DNA from: Acidobacteriota bacterium
GTDB lineage: Bacteria; Acidobacteriota; Terriglobia; UBA7540
Reading direction: 5' to 3'
Assembly: GCA_021827245.1 (NCBI GenBank)
Contig: JAKAWN010000064.1
Location: 1 to 21,115 of the forward strand
DNA: 21,115 nucleotides
Numbering within the stretch: position 1 is the stretch's first letter; each line of letters starts with the position of its first letter. Positions 8,740 to 15,377 of the stretch are shown here, one piece after another. The notes under the pieces were generated by a model that searched no databases, had not been told where the DNA came from, and was given only the letters and a program-made list of their open reading frames with translations. The translations under genes were made by a program, and so were the position numbers.

Positions 8740-8879
8740 TCCACCCCTCGCCTGTTGTTTTCAAGTTCCATTTGCTTTTCTGAATCCATAGCCGCCGCTT
8801 TGCGTACCGTTGGCAAGCTGAAGTGCTCGAAGCAAACATACGGATTCAACCATTTGCGCCCCTTTCGGTTGGTCAATCT

Positions 8880-8887
8880 GTTAAAAT
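8880..8887 (+). promoter_or_regulatory. Probable extended -10 promoter of the zinc-ribbon gene
   Basis: TGTTAAAAT (TG at 8879-8880, TAAAAT at 8882-8887) forms an extended -10 element closely like that of nfo (TGTTAAGAT). No good -35 is seen. The predicted start near 8894 coincides with the first base of the leader hairpin described next. Confidence 0.4.
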
Positions 8888-8893
8888 CGTGCA

Positions 8894-8935
8894 CCAACGC
8901 TTCCGGTCTCGTACGAGCTGATAAGGAAGGGTTGG
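8894..8935 (+). other. Stem-loop at the predicted 5' end of the zinc-ribbon mRNA
   Basis: CCAACGCTTCC (8894-8904) pairs with GGAAGGGTTGG (8925-8935): ten base pairs around one G-G mismatch, with a 20-base loop that contains the perfect palindrome CTCGTACGAG (8908-8917). It lies 52 bases before the start codon and begins where transcription is predicted to start. It could protect the mRNA 5' end or be a regulatory leader. It is not a terminator because no T-run follows. Confidence 0.45.
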
Positions 8936-8986
8936 ACAAAATCTGCCTGCTCGCGCCCTGGCGCCGGGCCTGGAGGGTTATGCGGA

Positions 8987-10015
8987 ATGAAGTGCTTACA
9001 TTGTGGGACTGAAATGATGAACAACAATGTGACGACTAGGCACGGCAGCATTTCCTATGATGCGTGCGAGAAATGCGGGAGCTTGTGGCTGGATGCCGGT
9101 GAGCTGGACAAGATGGCCTTTCAGGTTGAAGGCAGCATCGAGTACTGCTCGCAGGAGAAGGATGACAAGCCTGACGTCCAGCCTTTAAAGTGCCCGCGTT
9201 GTGACGATTCCGCACTGGACCGAGTTCGGTTCCTGGGCTACCCGGACATCATCCTGCATCGCTGCGACAGTTGCGGCGGTTTTTGGCTTGATGGGGGCGA
9301 ATTGAACATTATTGACCAGAAGCTGAAGAAGATCATGCCTGTCACGGGGAAGGGCTTTTCCGATTTCGTGAACAATGTCCACGTGCCTTATTGGTACAAG
9401 CGGGTCAGGAAGGAGAGCGACGAGACCGACTTCCATTGGGAAGTGATGCCCATCAAAGGCGCGCAAGACGAAGGCGCTACGGCCGATGTCTGCCCTAACT
9501 GTGGGTCCAATCTCAACAACTACGAGGTTTTCGGAATGCGCTTTGAAGGCTGCCCCAAGTGCAAGGGCATCTGGCTGATCAAAGACGAACTGCGTGGACT
9601 GAAAAACCGGCTCCAACATGGCTCAATGCGTTGGATGAATGATGAAATCGACGCGATCGAAAAGACAAGCGCCAGGGTGACAGACCGCTTGTGCGTCAAA
9701 TGCAAGAACGTAAAGCTGGTTTCGGTGCTATTCGGCAAATCCTCGATCATCATTGATTGGTGCCGGCAATGCCACGGAATTTGGCTTGATCGAAAGGAGT
9801 TTGAATCACTGACGGACTATCTGAACAAAGAAGAAACTGGGATGAAGCCCGGCGAGATAGGGAAAGTGGCCATCGAGGAGTTGAAGCGCGTCTGGACTGG
9901 CGGACCGGAAAGCAGGTTGGAAGATCTGCGAGACGCATTTGACGCATCATCGGCGATACTTAACGCAACCGTATTTGAGCATCCGGCGCTGTTCAAATTC
10001 CTGCATATGGTTTAG
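8987..10015 (+). CDS. Protein with four tandem TFIIB-type zinc ribbons
   Basis: A 342-residue soluble protein built of four zf-TFIIB-like zinc ribbons. Cysteine pairs are at 3/6 and 27/30, 69/72 and 93/96, 169/172 and 189/192, 236/239 and 259/262. Each second pair lies in the family signature CxxCxGxWLDxxEL (CEKCGSLWLDAGEL, CDSCGGFWLDGGEL, CPKCKGIWLIKDEL, CRQCHGIWLDRKEF). The linker at 110-165 and the last 60 residues carry no recognised domain. Proteins of this family are poorly characterised; a nucleic-acid or protein-binding role is assumed from the fold only. Start ATG 8987 follows GGAGGG at 8972-8977, a well-placed ribosome-binding site, and puts the first CxxC at residue 3. It is transcribed alone, from a structured leader, between leuS and guaA. 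Confidence 0.85.
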   Translation: MKCLHCGTEMMNNNVTTRHGSISYDACEKCGSLWLDAGELDKMAFQVEGSIEYCSQEKDDKPDVQPLKCPRCDDSALDRVRFLGYPDIILHRCDSCGGFWLDGGELNIIDQKLKKIMPVTGKGFSDFVNNVHVPYWYKRVRKESDETDFHWEVMPIKGAQDEGATADVCPNCGSNLNNYEVFGMRFEGCPKCKGIWLIKDELRGLKNRLQHGSMRWMNDEIDAIEKTSARVTDRLCVKCKNVKLVSVLFGKSSIIIDWCRQCHGIWLDRKEFESLTDYLNKEETGMKPGEIGKVAIEELKRVWTGGPESRLEDLRDAFDASSAILNATVFEHPALFKFLHMV

Positions 10016-10307
10016 GCTTGCAAGGTTGCAGAGCTATGTTTTCTGTCGGATGCGCAAGGCTTCCCCCAGTGGAATCTCCCGTGTTGCTCGTAATCAATTA
10101 GCATTTCTAATCCAGGATTCTGATAGGTACAATAAATATATCAAGTAGTACTTTAAGTCATTCTGTTTTCCATCTTAAAGAATGGGGCCAAAGTTCAGAA
10201 GATGTTGCCACTGGTGCGGACCCCTCATGATGTAAAATAGTTAACTCTAGCGATACCTTAACGCGACAGTCTGATCTTTCCTCCGACCACAGGAGCTAGC
10301 GAGCAAA
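10016..10307. promoter_or_regulatory. Intergenic region upstream of guaA with clustered palindromes
   Basis: No gene is seen. An AT-rich core (10125-10185) holds the odd palindromes AAGTAGTACTT (10143-10153) and ACTTTAAGT (10150-10158). It also has an inverted repeat CTTTAAG (10151-10157)/CTTAAAG (10174-10180), and CATTCT (10159-10164)/AGAATG (10179-10184), which would compete with it. A candidate -10, TAAAAT, is at 10233-10238 without a good -35 (TTGCCA at 10205 is 22 bases away). I looked for a purine riboswitch and saw no match to its conserved core. Operator sites for a regulator are one reading; chance AT-richness is another. Confidence 0.35.
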
Positions 10308-11846
10308 ATGGAAGATCCTCGTCCTATTGTCGTTCTCGATTTCGGGTCACAATATACGCAGCTTATTGCGCGGCGCATCCGCGAGATGCATGTCTACTCG
10401 GTGATCGTGCCGTGCCACGTCCCCTTTGAAGAACTCGTCAAAATGAAGCCGCAGGCGATTATCCTTTCCGGCGGGCCGTCTTCCGTTTACGATCCGGCCT
10501 CACCCACCAGCGATGACCGCATTTTCCAGCTTGGCGTTCCGATCTTGGGGATCTGCTACGGGCTACAGTTGATGGCCCACAAACTCGGGGGGAAGGTCGA
10601 GCCAGCGGCTCGCCGCGAATACGGCTTCGCCCAACTTGAAATCACTCCTCCCAGCGAGCTGTTTTCCGGGTTTGAATCGCCGCTGCGCGTCTGGAACAGC
10701 CACGGTGACCATATCGCGGCAGTCCCGCCGGGTTTTCGAGTGGTGGGGCGAACAGAAAACGCTATCTCAGCCATCGAAAACGTGAAGGCACGGATGTACG
10801 CGGTGGAATTCCACCCGGAGGTCCGTCATACGGTGTCGGGGACCGAAATCCTGCGCCGGTTCGTGGAAGACGTTTGCGGCGCCCGTGAAAACTGGCGTCC
10901 GCAGTCTTTGATCGAGGAGACCGTCGCGCGGATTCGAGCCGAGGTGGGTGGGGAGAGAGCCCTCTGCGCGCTGTCCGGCGGCGTGGATTCAGCCGTGGCT
11001 GCCACGCTGGTCAGCCGCGCCATCGGCGACCAGCTCGTTTGTGTGTTTGTCAACAATGGCTTGCTGAGGAAGAACGAATTTGAAGAGGTAACAGCGGCGC
11101 TGAAGGCCCAGGCACATCTGAATGTGCGCGCCGTGGATTATTCTGAGAGGTTCCTGGGGCGGCTTGAGGGTGTCATTGACCCGGAGCAAAAGCGGAAAAT
11201 CATTGGGGAAGAATTCATTCGCGTTTTTGAAGCGGAGGCCCGTGCGCTCGGTGAGCCGCGGTTTCTGGTGCAGGGAACGCTGTACCCTGACGTGATTGAA
11301 TCTGTGTCCGTCAAGGGCCCGGCGGCAACCATCAAGAGCCACCATAATGTGGGCGGTCTGCCGACAGACCTGAGATTTCAGTTGATTGAGCCTCTTAGAG
11401 AATTGTTTAAAGATGAGGTCAGAGTAGTTGGCCGGGAGCTCGGCCTCAGCGAGGAAGTCATTTCCCGCCAGCCGTTTCCAGGGCCGGGGCTGGCCGTGAG
11501 GATACTAGGCGCAGTCACACCTGAACGGCTTCGCATTGTTCGCGAAGCGGATGCGATCGTCGAGCAGGAGATTCGCGCAGCACAGCTCTACAACGAACTG
11601 TGGCAATCGTTTGCCATTCTGCTGACCGTCTCAAGCGTCGGGGTCATGGGAGATGCCAGGACATACGCATCCACCATTGCTCTGCGGGCTGTGACATCCG
11701 AAGACGGGATGACAGCCGACTGGGCAAAAATCCCCCCGCACGTTCTCGAACGGATTGCCACCCGCATCGTGAACGAAGTGAAGGAAATCAACCGAGTTGT
11801 CTACGACATTACGTCGAAGCCCCCGGGAACCATCGAGTGGGAATAA
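10308..11846 (+). CDS. guaA: GMP synthase (glutamine-hydrolysing)
   Basis: Converts XMP to GMP with ATP and glutamine, the last step of guanine nucleotide synthesis. The 512-residue product has an N-terminal class I glutamine amidotransferase domain (about 1-195) with the oxyanion strand GGPSSVYDP, nucleophile Cys83 in GICYGLQLM, and His169/Glu171 in EFHPEV. It is followed by the ATP pyrophosphatase domain with P-loop SGGVDS (223-228), and the dimerisation domain with [14 protein letters not shown] and the typical C-terminus KPPGTIEWE. Length and ending match the family. The ATG at 10308 gives the usual start ([20 protein letters not shown] follows); AGGAG at 10291-10295 is 12 bases upstream. 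It is convergent with the XRE gene; no guaB is adjacent. Confidence 0.97.
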   Translation: MEDPRPIVVLDFGSQYTQLIARRIREMHVYSVIVPCHVPFEELVKMKPQAIILSGGPSSVYDPASPTSDDRIFQLGVPILGICYGLQLMAHKLGGKVEPAARREYGFAQLEITPPSELFSGFESPLRVWNSHGDHIAAVPPGFRVVGRTENAISAIENVKARMYAVEFHPEVRHTVSGTEILRRFVEDVCGARENWRPQSLIEETVARIRAEVGGERALCALSGGVDSAVAATLVSRAIGDQLVCVFVNNGLLRKNEFEEVTAALKAQAHLNVRAVDYSERFLGRLEGVIDPEQKRKIIGEEFIRVFEAEARALGEPRFLVQGTLYPDVIESVSVKGPAATIKSHHNVGGLPTDLRFQLIEPLRELFKDEVRVVGRELGLSEEVISRQPFPGPGLAVRILGAVTPERLRIVREADAIVEQEIRAAQLYNELWQSFAILLTVSSVGVMGDARTYASTIALRAVTSEDGMTADWAKIPPHVLERIATRIVNEVKEINRVVYDITSKPPGTIEWE

Positions 11847-11901
11847 AAGAGCGCTTCCCCCTCCGTATAAGCCCTCGCGCGTTCCCTAGATCCCCGAATA
11901 A

Positions 11902-11925
11902 CGAACCGTTCTGGCTAACGGTTCG
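11902..11925. terminator. Perfect hairpin shared by the ends of guaA and the XRE gene
   Basis: CGAACCGTT (11902-11910) and AACGGTTCG (11917-11925) form a perfect 9-base-pair stem with a 6-base loop, between convergent genes. It could serve both directions. It includes the last codons and the stop of the XRE gene (stop at 11915-11917). T-tracts on either side are poor, so it may instead be an mRNA 3'-end stabiliser. Confidence 0.5.
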
Positions 11926-12289
11926 CTAACTTCTGAGCCATGTAAAGCAGCAGCCGTCGGTCGCGGTCATTGATGTTGCCAATCAGACGCTTGACTTTCT
12001 GGTAGAACCGCGAATCACGGTCTGCCGGAATCTCCATGGCCAGCTCTTCGGTGCTCTTGCGCTGGGTCAGATTTGGGAGGTCCGGTGGTCTCTCCCCCTC
12101 GTAGAACAACTGATAGAGGGGGATCTCCATCGCTGCAGCCAACCGCTCCAGGGTTTCGAGGGAAGGCACTGTATGGCCGTTCTCAACCCGGGAGATATAG
12201 CAGCGCAGGAGTCCCGTGCGTTTCTCAATGTCGCCCTGCGACAGCTTGCGCTCTTCACGCAGCTTCCTCAGGCGTATACCTATAACCAT
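11915..12289 (-). CDS. XRE-family helix-turn-helix transcriptional regulator
   Basis: A 124-residue DNA-binding protein with an N-terminal Cro/C1-type HTH (about residues 5-64): IGIRLRKLREERKLSQGDIEKR, given in parts as IGIRLRKLREERK and LSQGDIEKRTG, then the recognition helix region LLRCYISRVENGHTVPSLETLERLA (LLRCYISRVENGH and TVPSLETLERLA). The helical C-terminal 40 residues may mediate dimerisation. I associate this form (RTGLLRCYISRVENGHTVP) with regulators frequent in Acidobacteriota; that is memory, not a search. Start: the frame is open to 12325, but ATG 12298 lies inside the predicted -10 and 12325 in the -35. ATG 12289 falls one base after the predicted transcription start, so the mRNA is probably leaderless. 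It is divergent from the ECF sigma operon, which it might regulate. Confidence 0.88.
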   Translation of the reverse strand: MVIGIRLRKLREERKLSQGDIEKRTGLLRCYISRVENGHTVPSLETLERLAAAMEIPLYQLFYEGERPPDLPNLTQRKSTEELAMEIPADRDSRFYQKVKRLIGNINDRDRRLLLYMAQKLANR

Positions 12290-12296
12290 GGGCAGC

Positions 12297-12325
12297 ATTA
12301 TTTCATAAGGTGATAAACAAGTCAA
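12297..12325 (-). promoter_or_regulatory. Sigma70-type promoter of the XRE gene
   Basis: On the minus strand TTGACT (12325-12320), a 17-base spacer and AATAAT (12302-12297). The predicted start is at about 12290, adjacent to the ATG at 12289, which has no Shine-Dalgarno. This fixes the start codon choice and suggests leaderless translation. Confidence 0.6.
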
Positions 12326-12382
12326 TAGAAATTTCCGTTACTGGGGTAGCCCACCCCCGGGACCGCAATTCCGGGTGGCTCC

Positions 12383-12409
12383 TGTAACCCAAAGTGCTTT
12401 ATCTTCGTC
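12383..12409 (+). promoter_or_regulatory. Possible ECF-type (autoregulatory) promoter upstream of the sigma factor
   Basis: TGTAAC (12383-12388) is followed after 17 bases by CGTC (12406-12409). The AAC-type -35 with a CGTC/CGAC-type -10 is the pattern of several ECF sigma autoregulated promoters (for example the SigX/SigW/SigM class in Bacillus). Predicted start near 12416, about 28 bases before ATG 12444. A sigma70-like TATGAT at 12432-12437 without a -35 is an alternative. Confidence 0.4.
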
Positions 12410-12443
12410 ATTAGAGACAGGAAAGCGCTACTATGATAACTGA

Positions 12444-13040
12444 ATGGCCCACTCTCGACCAGACCCCAGCATGGAAGCTGAATGGATCAGACGTTGCCAG
12501 TCTGGGGAGAAGGAGGCGTTTGCTCCGCTGGTTGATGCCTATCAGCGGCGAGTTTTTTCCATCGTTTATCATCTGGTGCGGCGCAGGAATGATGTAGAAG
12601 ATATCGTTCAGGAAATCTTTATGAAAGCATTTGCGGCGATTGAGAGTTACAATTCCCAGTCGTCGTTCGGAACGTGGCTGAATCGCATCGCCGTGAACCA
12701 CTGTTACGATTATCTGCGCCGCCAGCGCTCCTCCAGAGTGACTTATTTCTGGGAGATGTCGGAGGATGGGCAGCGGGAAATTGAGTCCCACAGCCAAAGC
12801 CCTGAGGAAGGCGGGCTCAACAGCGAAGAAAAGCTGGCGGTTGGCGATCTTGTGAGCAAATTGCTGGCGCGGGCCCCGGCTGAAGATCGCGTGGTACTGA
12901 CCTTGAAGGAAATTGAAGACAAGTCAGTGGAAGAGATTTCTGAAATACTGGACTTGAAGCCAAGCACGGTGAAAGTGCGCCTGCATCGCGCAAGGAAGCG
13001 AATGGTAAAGGATCTTCAAAAATGGCAGGAGGGACGGTGA
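12444..13040 (+). CDS. ECF-family RNA polymerase sigma factor (RpoE/SigW-like)
   Basis: A 198-residue group 4 sigma factor. Region 2 (about 24-95) contains FAPLVDAYQRRVFSIVYHLV, the DVEDIVQEIFMKAF core-binding helix and the FGTWLNRIAVNHCYDYLRRQR -10 recognition segment (core FGTWLNRIAVN). After a linker of about 45 residues rich in acidic and polar residues comes region 4 (about 145-192) with VLTLKEIEDKSVEEISEILD and the HTH STVKVRLHRARKRMVKDL. It should direct transcription of envelope-stress genes when released from its anti-sigma factor, encoded 3 bases downstream. Start: ATG 12444 lacks a clear Shine-Dalgarno (AGGA at 12419 is too far); ATG 12471 (MEAEWIRRC) is also in frame and equally compatible with the family. 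First gene of the efflux operon and probably self-activated. Confidence 0.93.
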   Translation: MAHSRPDPSMEAEWIRRCQSGEKEAFAPLVDAYQRRVFSIVYHLVRRRNDVEDIVQEIFMKAFAAIESYNSQSSFGTWLNRIAVNHCYDYLRRQRSSRVTYFWEMSEDGQREIESHSQSPEEGGLNSEEKLAVGDLVSKLLARAPAEDRVVLTLKEIEDKSVEEISEILDLKPSTVKVRLHRARKRMVKDLQKWQEGR

Positions 13041-13043
13041 CCT

Positions 13044-13532
13044 ATGCGTTGTGACGCTGTCCGGCAAATTGTTCAAGAAGGTTTGCAGAGAGAGCCTGCT
13101 GTCCAGGTTCATATCTCATCTTGTTCGGCTTGCAAAGAATACCTGCGTCAGTGGGAGACTATCCATGTGGGCCTTGTTGCGCTGCGAGGGGAGGATCCGC
13201 CCGAGCCGTCCATTGGTTTCACTACGCGGGTGATGCGCAGTTTGGAGAACGCATCGACGGAATTCCCGGCCGGGCAGCAATTTATCGATCAGATCGGGAG
13301 GCGGATGGTTTACGCGACCTTGATGGTGGCGTTGACGCTCCTGCTGGTTCTGTTGCTGCCGTCGTCGGGTCCGTTCCGCAGTTCTGGGGTGTCACAATCC
13401 ATCCTGGTACAGGCTCAGGCCGCGACCGTGTCGAATGAGCAGATTCTCGGAGTGGGCGGAGCCGGTTTCCGCGACGTTTCAGACTCTTATTCAACTACGA
13501 GCTATAGCCCAGGGGGCCAAGGATCCAAATGA
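13044..13532 (+). CDS. Membrane-anchored zinc-type anti-sigma factor (ZAS family)
   Basis: A 162-residue protein predicted to hold the upstream ECF sigma factor at the inner membrane. The cytoplasmic N-terminus has the ZAS motif HxxxCxxC as HISSCSAC (His23, Cys27, Cys30), with Cys3 as a candidate fourth ligand, as in RsrA-like proteins. A single hydrophobic segment lies at about 88-106. The remaining 56 residues, rich in Ser/Gly/Gln and without Cys, would be periplasmic and form a very small sensor part. Start ATG 13044 is supported by GGAGGG at 13028-13033. The gap to the sigma gene is 3 bases, and the stop overlaps the next start (ATGA at 13529-13532), indicating translational coupling across all three genes. 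Signal release could be by thiol/zinc chemistry or proteolysis; the sequence does not decide. Confidence 0.85.
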   Translation: MRCDAVRQIVQEGLQREPAVQVHISSCSACKEYLRQWETIHVGLVALRGEDPPEPSIGFTTRVMRSLENASTEFPAGQQFIDQIGRRMVYATLMVALTLLLVLLLPSSGPFRSSGVSQSILVQAQAATVSNEQILGVGGAGFRDVSDSYSTTSYSPGGQGSK

Positions 13533-13915
13533 AACGGCGTGCTTACGTTTACTTTGTCATGATATTCGTACTGGGCATTATCATTGGCGCCGCCGGAATG
13601 TACAGCTATGGGTGGTATACAGGCCATTGGCACCGCAAATTCAGCAGGCACCACGTGGTTGATTATCTTCGGCACCAGCTGGATCTTTCGCAAGCCCAGA
13701 CGCTGCAGCTCCAGCAGATTTTGCAGGCGATGGATAAGAAAGAATCCGCGTTGCACGACCAGGTTGCGCCCCAGTTTCAGGCTATTCGGGAGGAGGCACG
13801 CAACGAGACGCGCAAGATCCTGAATTCCGTGCAACTTCAGAAGTTCAATGCCATGGTCAAGCAGTGGGATGCAAGGAGAGCAAAACACCGCCGCCCACCG
13901 CCGCCGCCCAAGTAG
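13529..13915 (+). CDS. Spy/CpxP/CnrX-like membrane-anchored periplasmic protein
   Basis: A 128-residue protein with an N-terminal membrane anchor or uncleaved signal (residues 8-25) and a helical periplasmic part. LDLSQAQTLQLQQIL (51-65) and ILNSVQLQKFNAMV (97-110) are positioned like the two LTxxQ-type repeats of Spy/CpxP and the related metal sensor family CnrX/ZraP, with a long charged helix between. Histidines cluster just after the anchor (33, 35, 41, 42, 49), which could bind metal. The C-terminus is basic and ends in six prolines (RRPPPPPPK-like, residues 121-128). It overlaps the anti-sigma gene by four bases. By analogy with CnrYXH it may be the periplasmic sensor or chaperone feeding the anti-sigma factor. 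Family membership is inferred from pattern, not from a search. Confidence 0.7.
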   Translation: MKRRAYVYFVMIFVLGIIIGAAGMYSYGWYTGHWHRKFSRHHVVDYLRHQLDLSQAQTLQLQQILQAMDKKESALHDQVAPQFQAIREEARNETRKILNSVQLQKFNAMVKQWDARRAKHRRPPPPPK

Positions 13916-13980
13916 GCTCGCGCCAGCAGAGTGTCTCTCGTCGATGCCGATTTCACATCGTGAGGAGAGGGAGGCGTTCG

Positions 13981-15369
13981 ATGGTTCGTCTGGCGATCGG
14001 GAATTTCATCCAACAACGAAAAAAGCTGGTGTGGCTCGGGATTCTGGGCGCCGCCGTCCTGTTGACCGTGGGCATGGTCGTCCGCAGGGGCTCCGGTGAA
14101 GCCCGCTACCTGACGGCTGAGGTCCGGCAAGGGAATATCACAGCCACGGTTGAGGCTACGGGAACCATCAATCCCTTAACCACCGTCCCCGTTGGCTCCT
14201 ACGTTTCAGGCACCGTCAAATACATCTTTGCCGATTTCAACACCCGTGTTCAGGCGGGCCAGGTTCTGGCGCAGCTCGACCCGGCCATCTTTCATGCGCA
14301 GGTGATTCAGGCACGCGGAAACCTGGCGAACGCTCAGGCAAACGTCGGCAACCTTGAAGCCAGTATCGCGGTAGCCCAGGCCGTTATCCAGACCAACCAG
14401 GCCAATCTGGAAAAATCCAAAGCGGCGGTCGAGTACACTCGCGCCAACACTCAACGCATTTCCAACCTTGCGGGGCAGGGAATTCTTTCCCGCGATCAGG
14501 CCGACCAGACGCAGTCGGCGCTGGATCAGGCCAACGCCCAGGTCCGCGCTTCCGAGGCGCAGCTCAATCAGTCGGTTGCTCAGCTCAATCAGACGAAGGC
14601 GCAACTGGCGCAGGCCAAAGCGCAGGTGCAAACCATGACGGGTGCGCTCAGGCAATCGGAAACCAACCTTCGTTACGCCACCATTGTTTCGCCGATCGAC
14701 GGGACCATCGTGGCAAGAAACGTTGATGTCGGACAATCCGTTGCAGCCTCCCTCCAGGCGCCGGTTGTCTTCAGCATTGCCCAGGACTTGAAGCGGATGC
14801 AGGTTTACGCAAAGGTGGATGAATCCGATACAGGGAGTATCAGGATTGGAACGCCGGCTACGTTCCAGGTGGATGCATTCCCCAACGAAATATTCCAGGG
14901 CAGGGTCAGCGCCATCCGGCTGAATGCCACCATGGTACAGAACGTTGTGACCTACGACACGGTCATCGATTTTGAGAATCCCGATGAGAAGCTACTGCCC
15001 GGTCAGACGGCTTACGTCACCATCCCCATAGGCCATTGCACTGATTGCGTCAAAATCCCCAACGCGACCTTGCGCTTTACCCCGGAGATGCCCCGCAACC
15101 AGCTACAGCAGCTTTATGAAAAATACAGCATTCCGGCCGAGGCGACCCGGCAGCATATCGGGGGAACGCAAGTGGTGTGGGTGCTCGGCAAGGACAACAA
15201 GCTGAAGCCTGTGGCCGTGAAGGTTGGTATCACGGATTACACCTACACTCAGATGCTCGAGGGAGATGTCAAGGCAGGCGATACGCTAGTCACCGGTGAG
15301 GAACTTGCGCAGGGAAGCCAGTCGCAGGGAACTTTTCCAGGCAACCGGCGCGTGGGAAGGCCACATTAG
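13981..15369 (+). CDS. macA: MacA-like periplasmic adaptor (membrane fusion protein)
   Basis: Links an inner-membrane MacB-type pump to a TolC-like channel. The 462-residue product has an N-terminal transmembrane anchor (about 15-33), a first half lipoyl/barrel part ([23 protein letters not shown]), a long alpha-hairpin (about 103-235) with Ala/Gln-rich heptads, the returning lipoyl half ([20 protein letters not shown]) and beta-barrel domains. The hairpin tip carries the RLS-type contact motif R-x3-L-x6-S (Arg159, Leu163, Ser170) found in TolC-docking adaptors. A CxxC (Cys353, Cys356 in [11 protein letters not shown]) is unusual for the family. Start: the frame is open from 13864, but AGGGAGG at 13968-13974 lies 6 bases before ATG 13981, which also gives a normal N-terminus. 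It is followed 8 bases later by the ATPase gene. The true outer-membrane partner is not in this window. Confidence 0.9.
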   Translation: MVRLAIGNFIQQRKKLVWLGILGAAVLLTVGMVVRRGSGEARYLTAEVRQGNITATVEATGTINPLTTVPVGSYVSGTVKYIFADFNTRVQAGQVLAQLDPAIFHAQVIQARGNLANAQANVGNLEASIAVAQAVIQTNQANLEKSKAAVEYTRANTQRISNLAGQGILSRDQADQTQSALDQANAQVRASEAQLNQSVAQLNQTKAQLAQAKAQVQTMTGALRQSETNLRYATIVSPIDGTIVARNVDVGQSVAASLQAPVVFSIAQDLKRMQVYAKVDESDTGSIRIGTPATFQVDAFPNEIFQGRVSAIRLNATMVQNVVTYDTVIDFENPDEKLLPGQTAYVTIPIGHCTDCVKIPNATLRFTPEMPRNQLQQLYEKYSIPAEATRQHIGGTQVVWVLGKDNKLKPVAVKVGITDYTYTQMLEGDVKAGDTLVTGEELAQGSQSQGTFPGNRRVGRPH

Positions 15370-15377
15370 GCACGGTC

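Noticed and set aside
8755..9012. Small plus-strand frame before the zinc-ribbon gene
   Set aside because: It starts before the predicted promoter, has no ribosome-binding site and overlaps the zinc-ribbon start in another frame.
10016..10307. Purine riboswitch before guaA
   Set aside because: The conserved purine aptamer core sequences are not found in the leader.
13864..13980. N-terminal extension of the MacA frame
   Set aside because: Overlaps the Spy-like gene, is rich in Arg/Pro/Ser without a membrane signal, and the ideal ribosome-binding site points to ATG 13981.
14571..14640. Short DNA repeats (CAGCTCAATCAG) in the MacA gene
   Set aside because: They encode the Gln/Ala heptads of the coiled-coil hairpin and need no further explanation.
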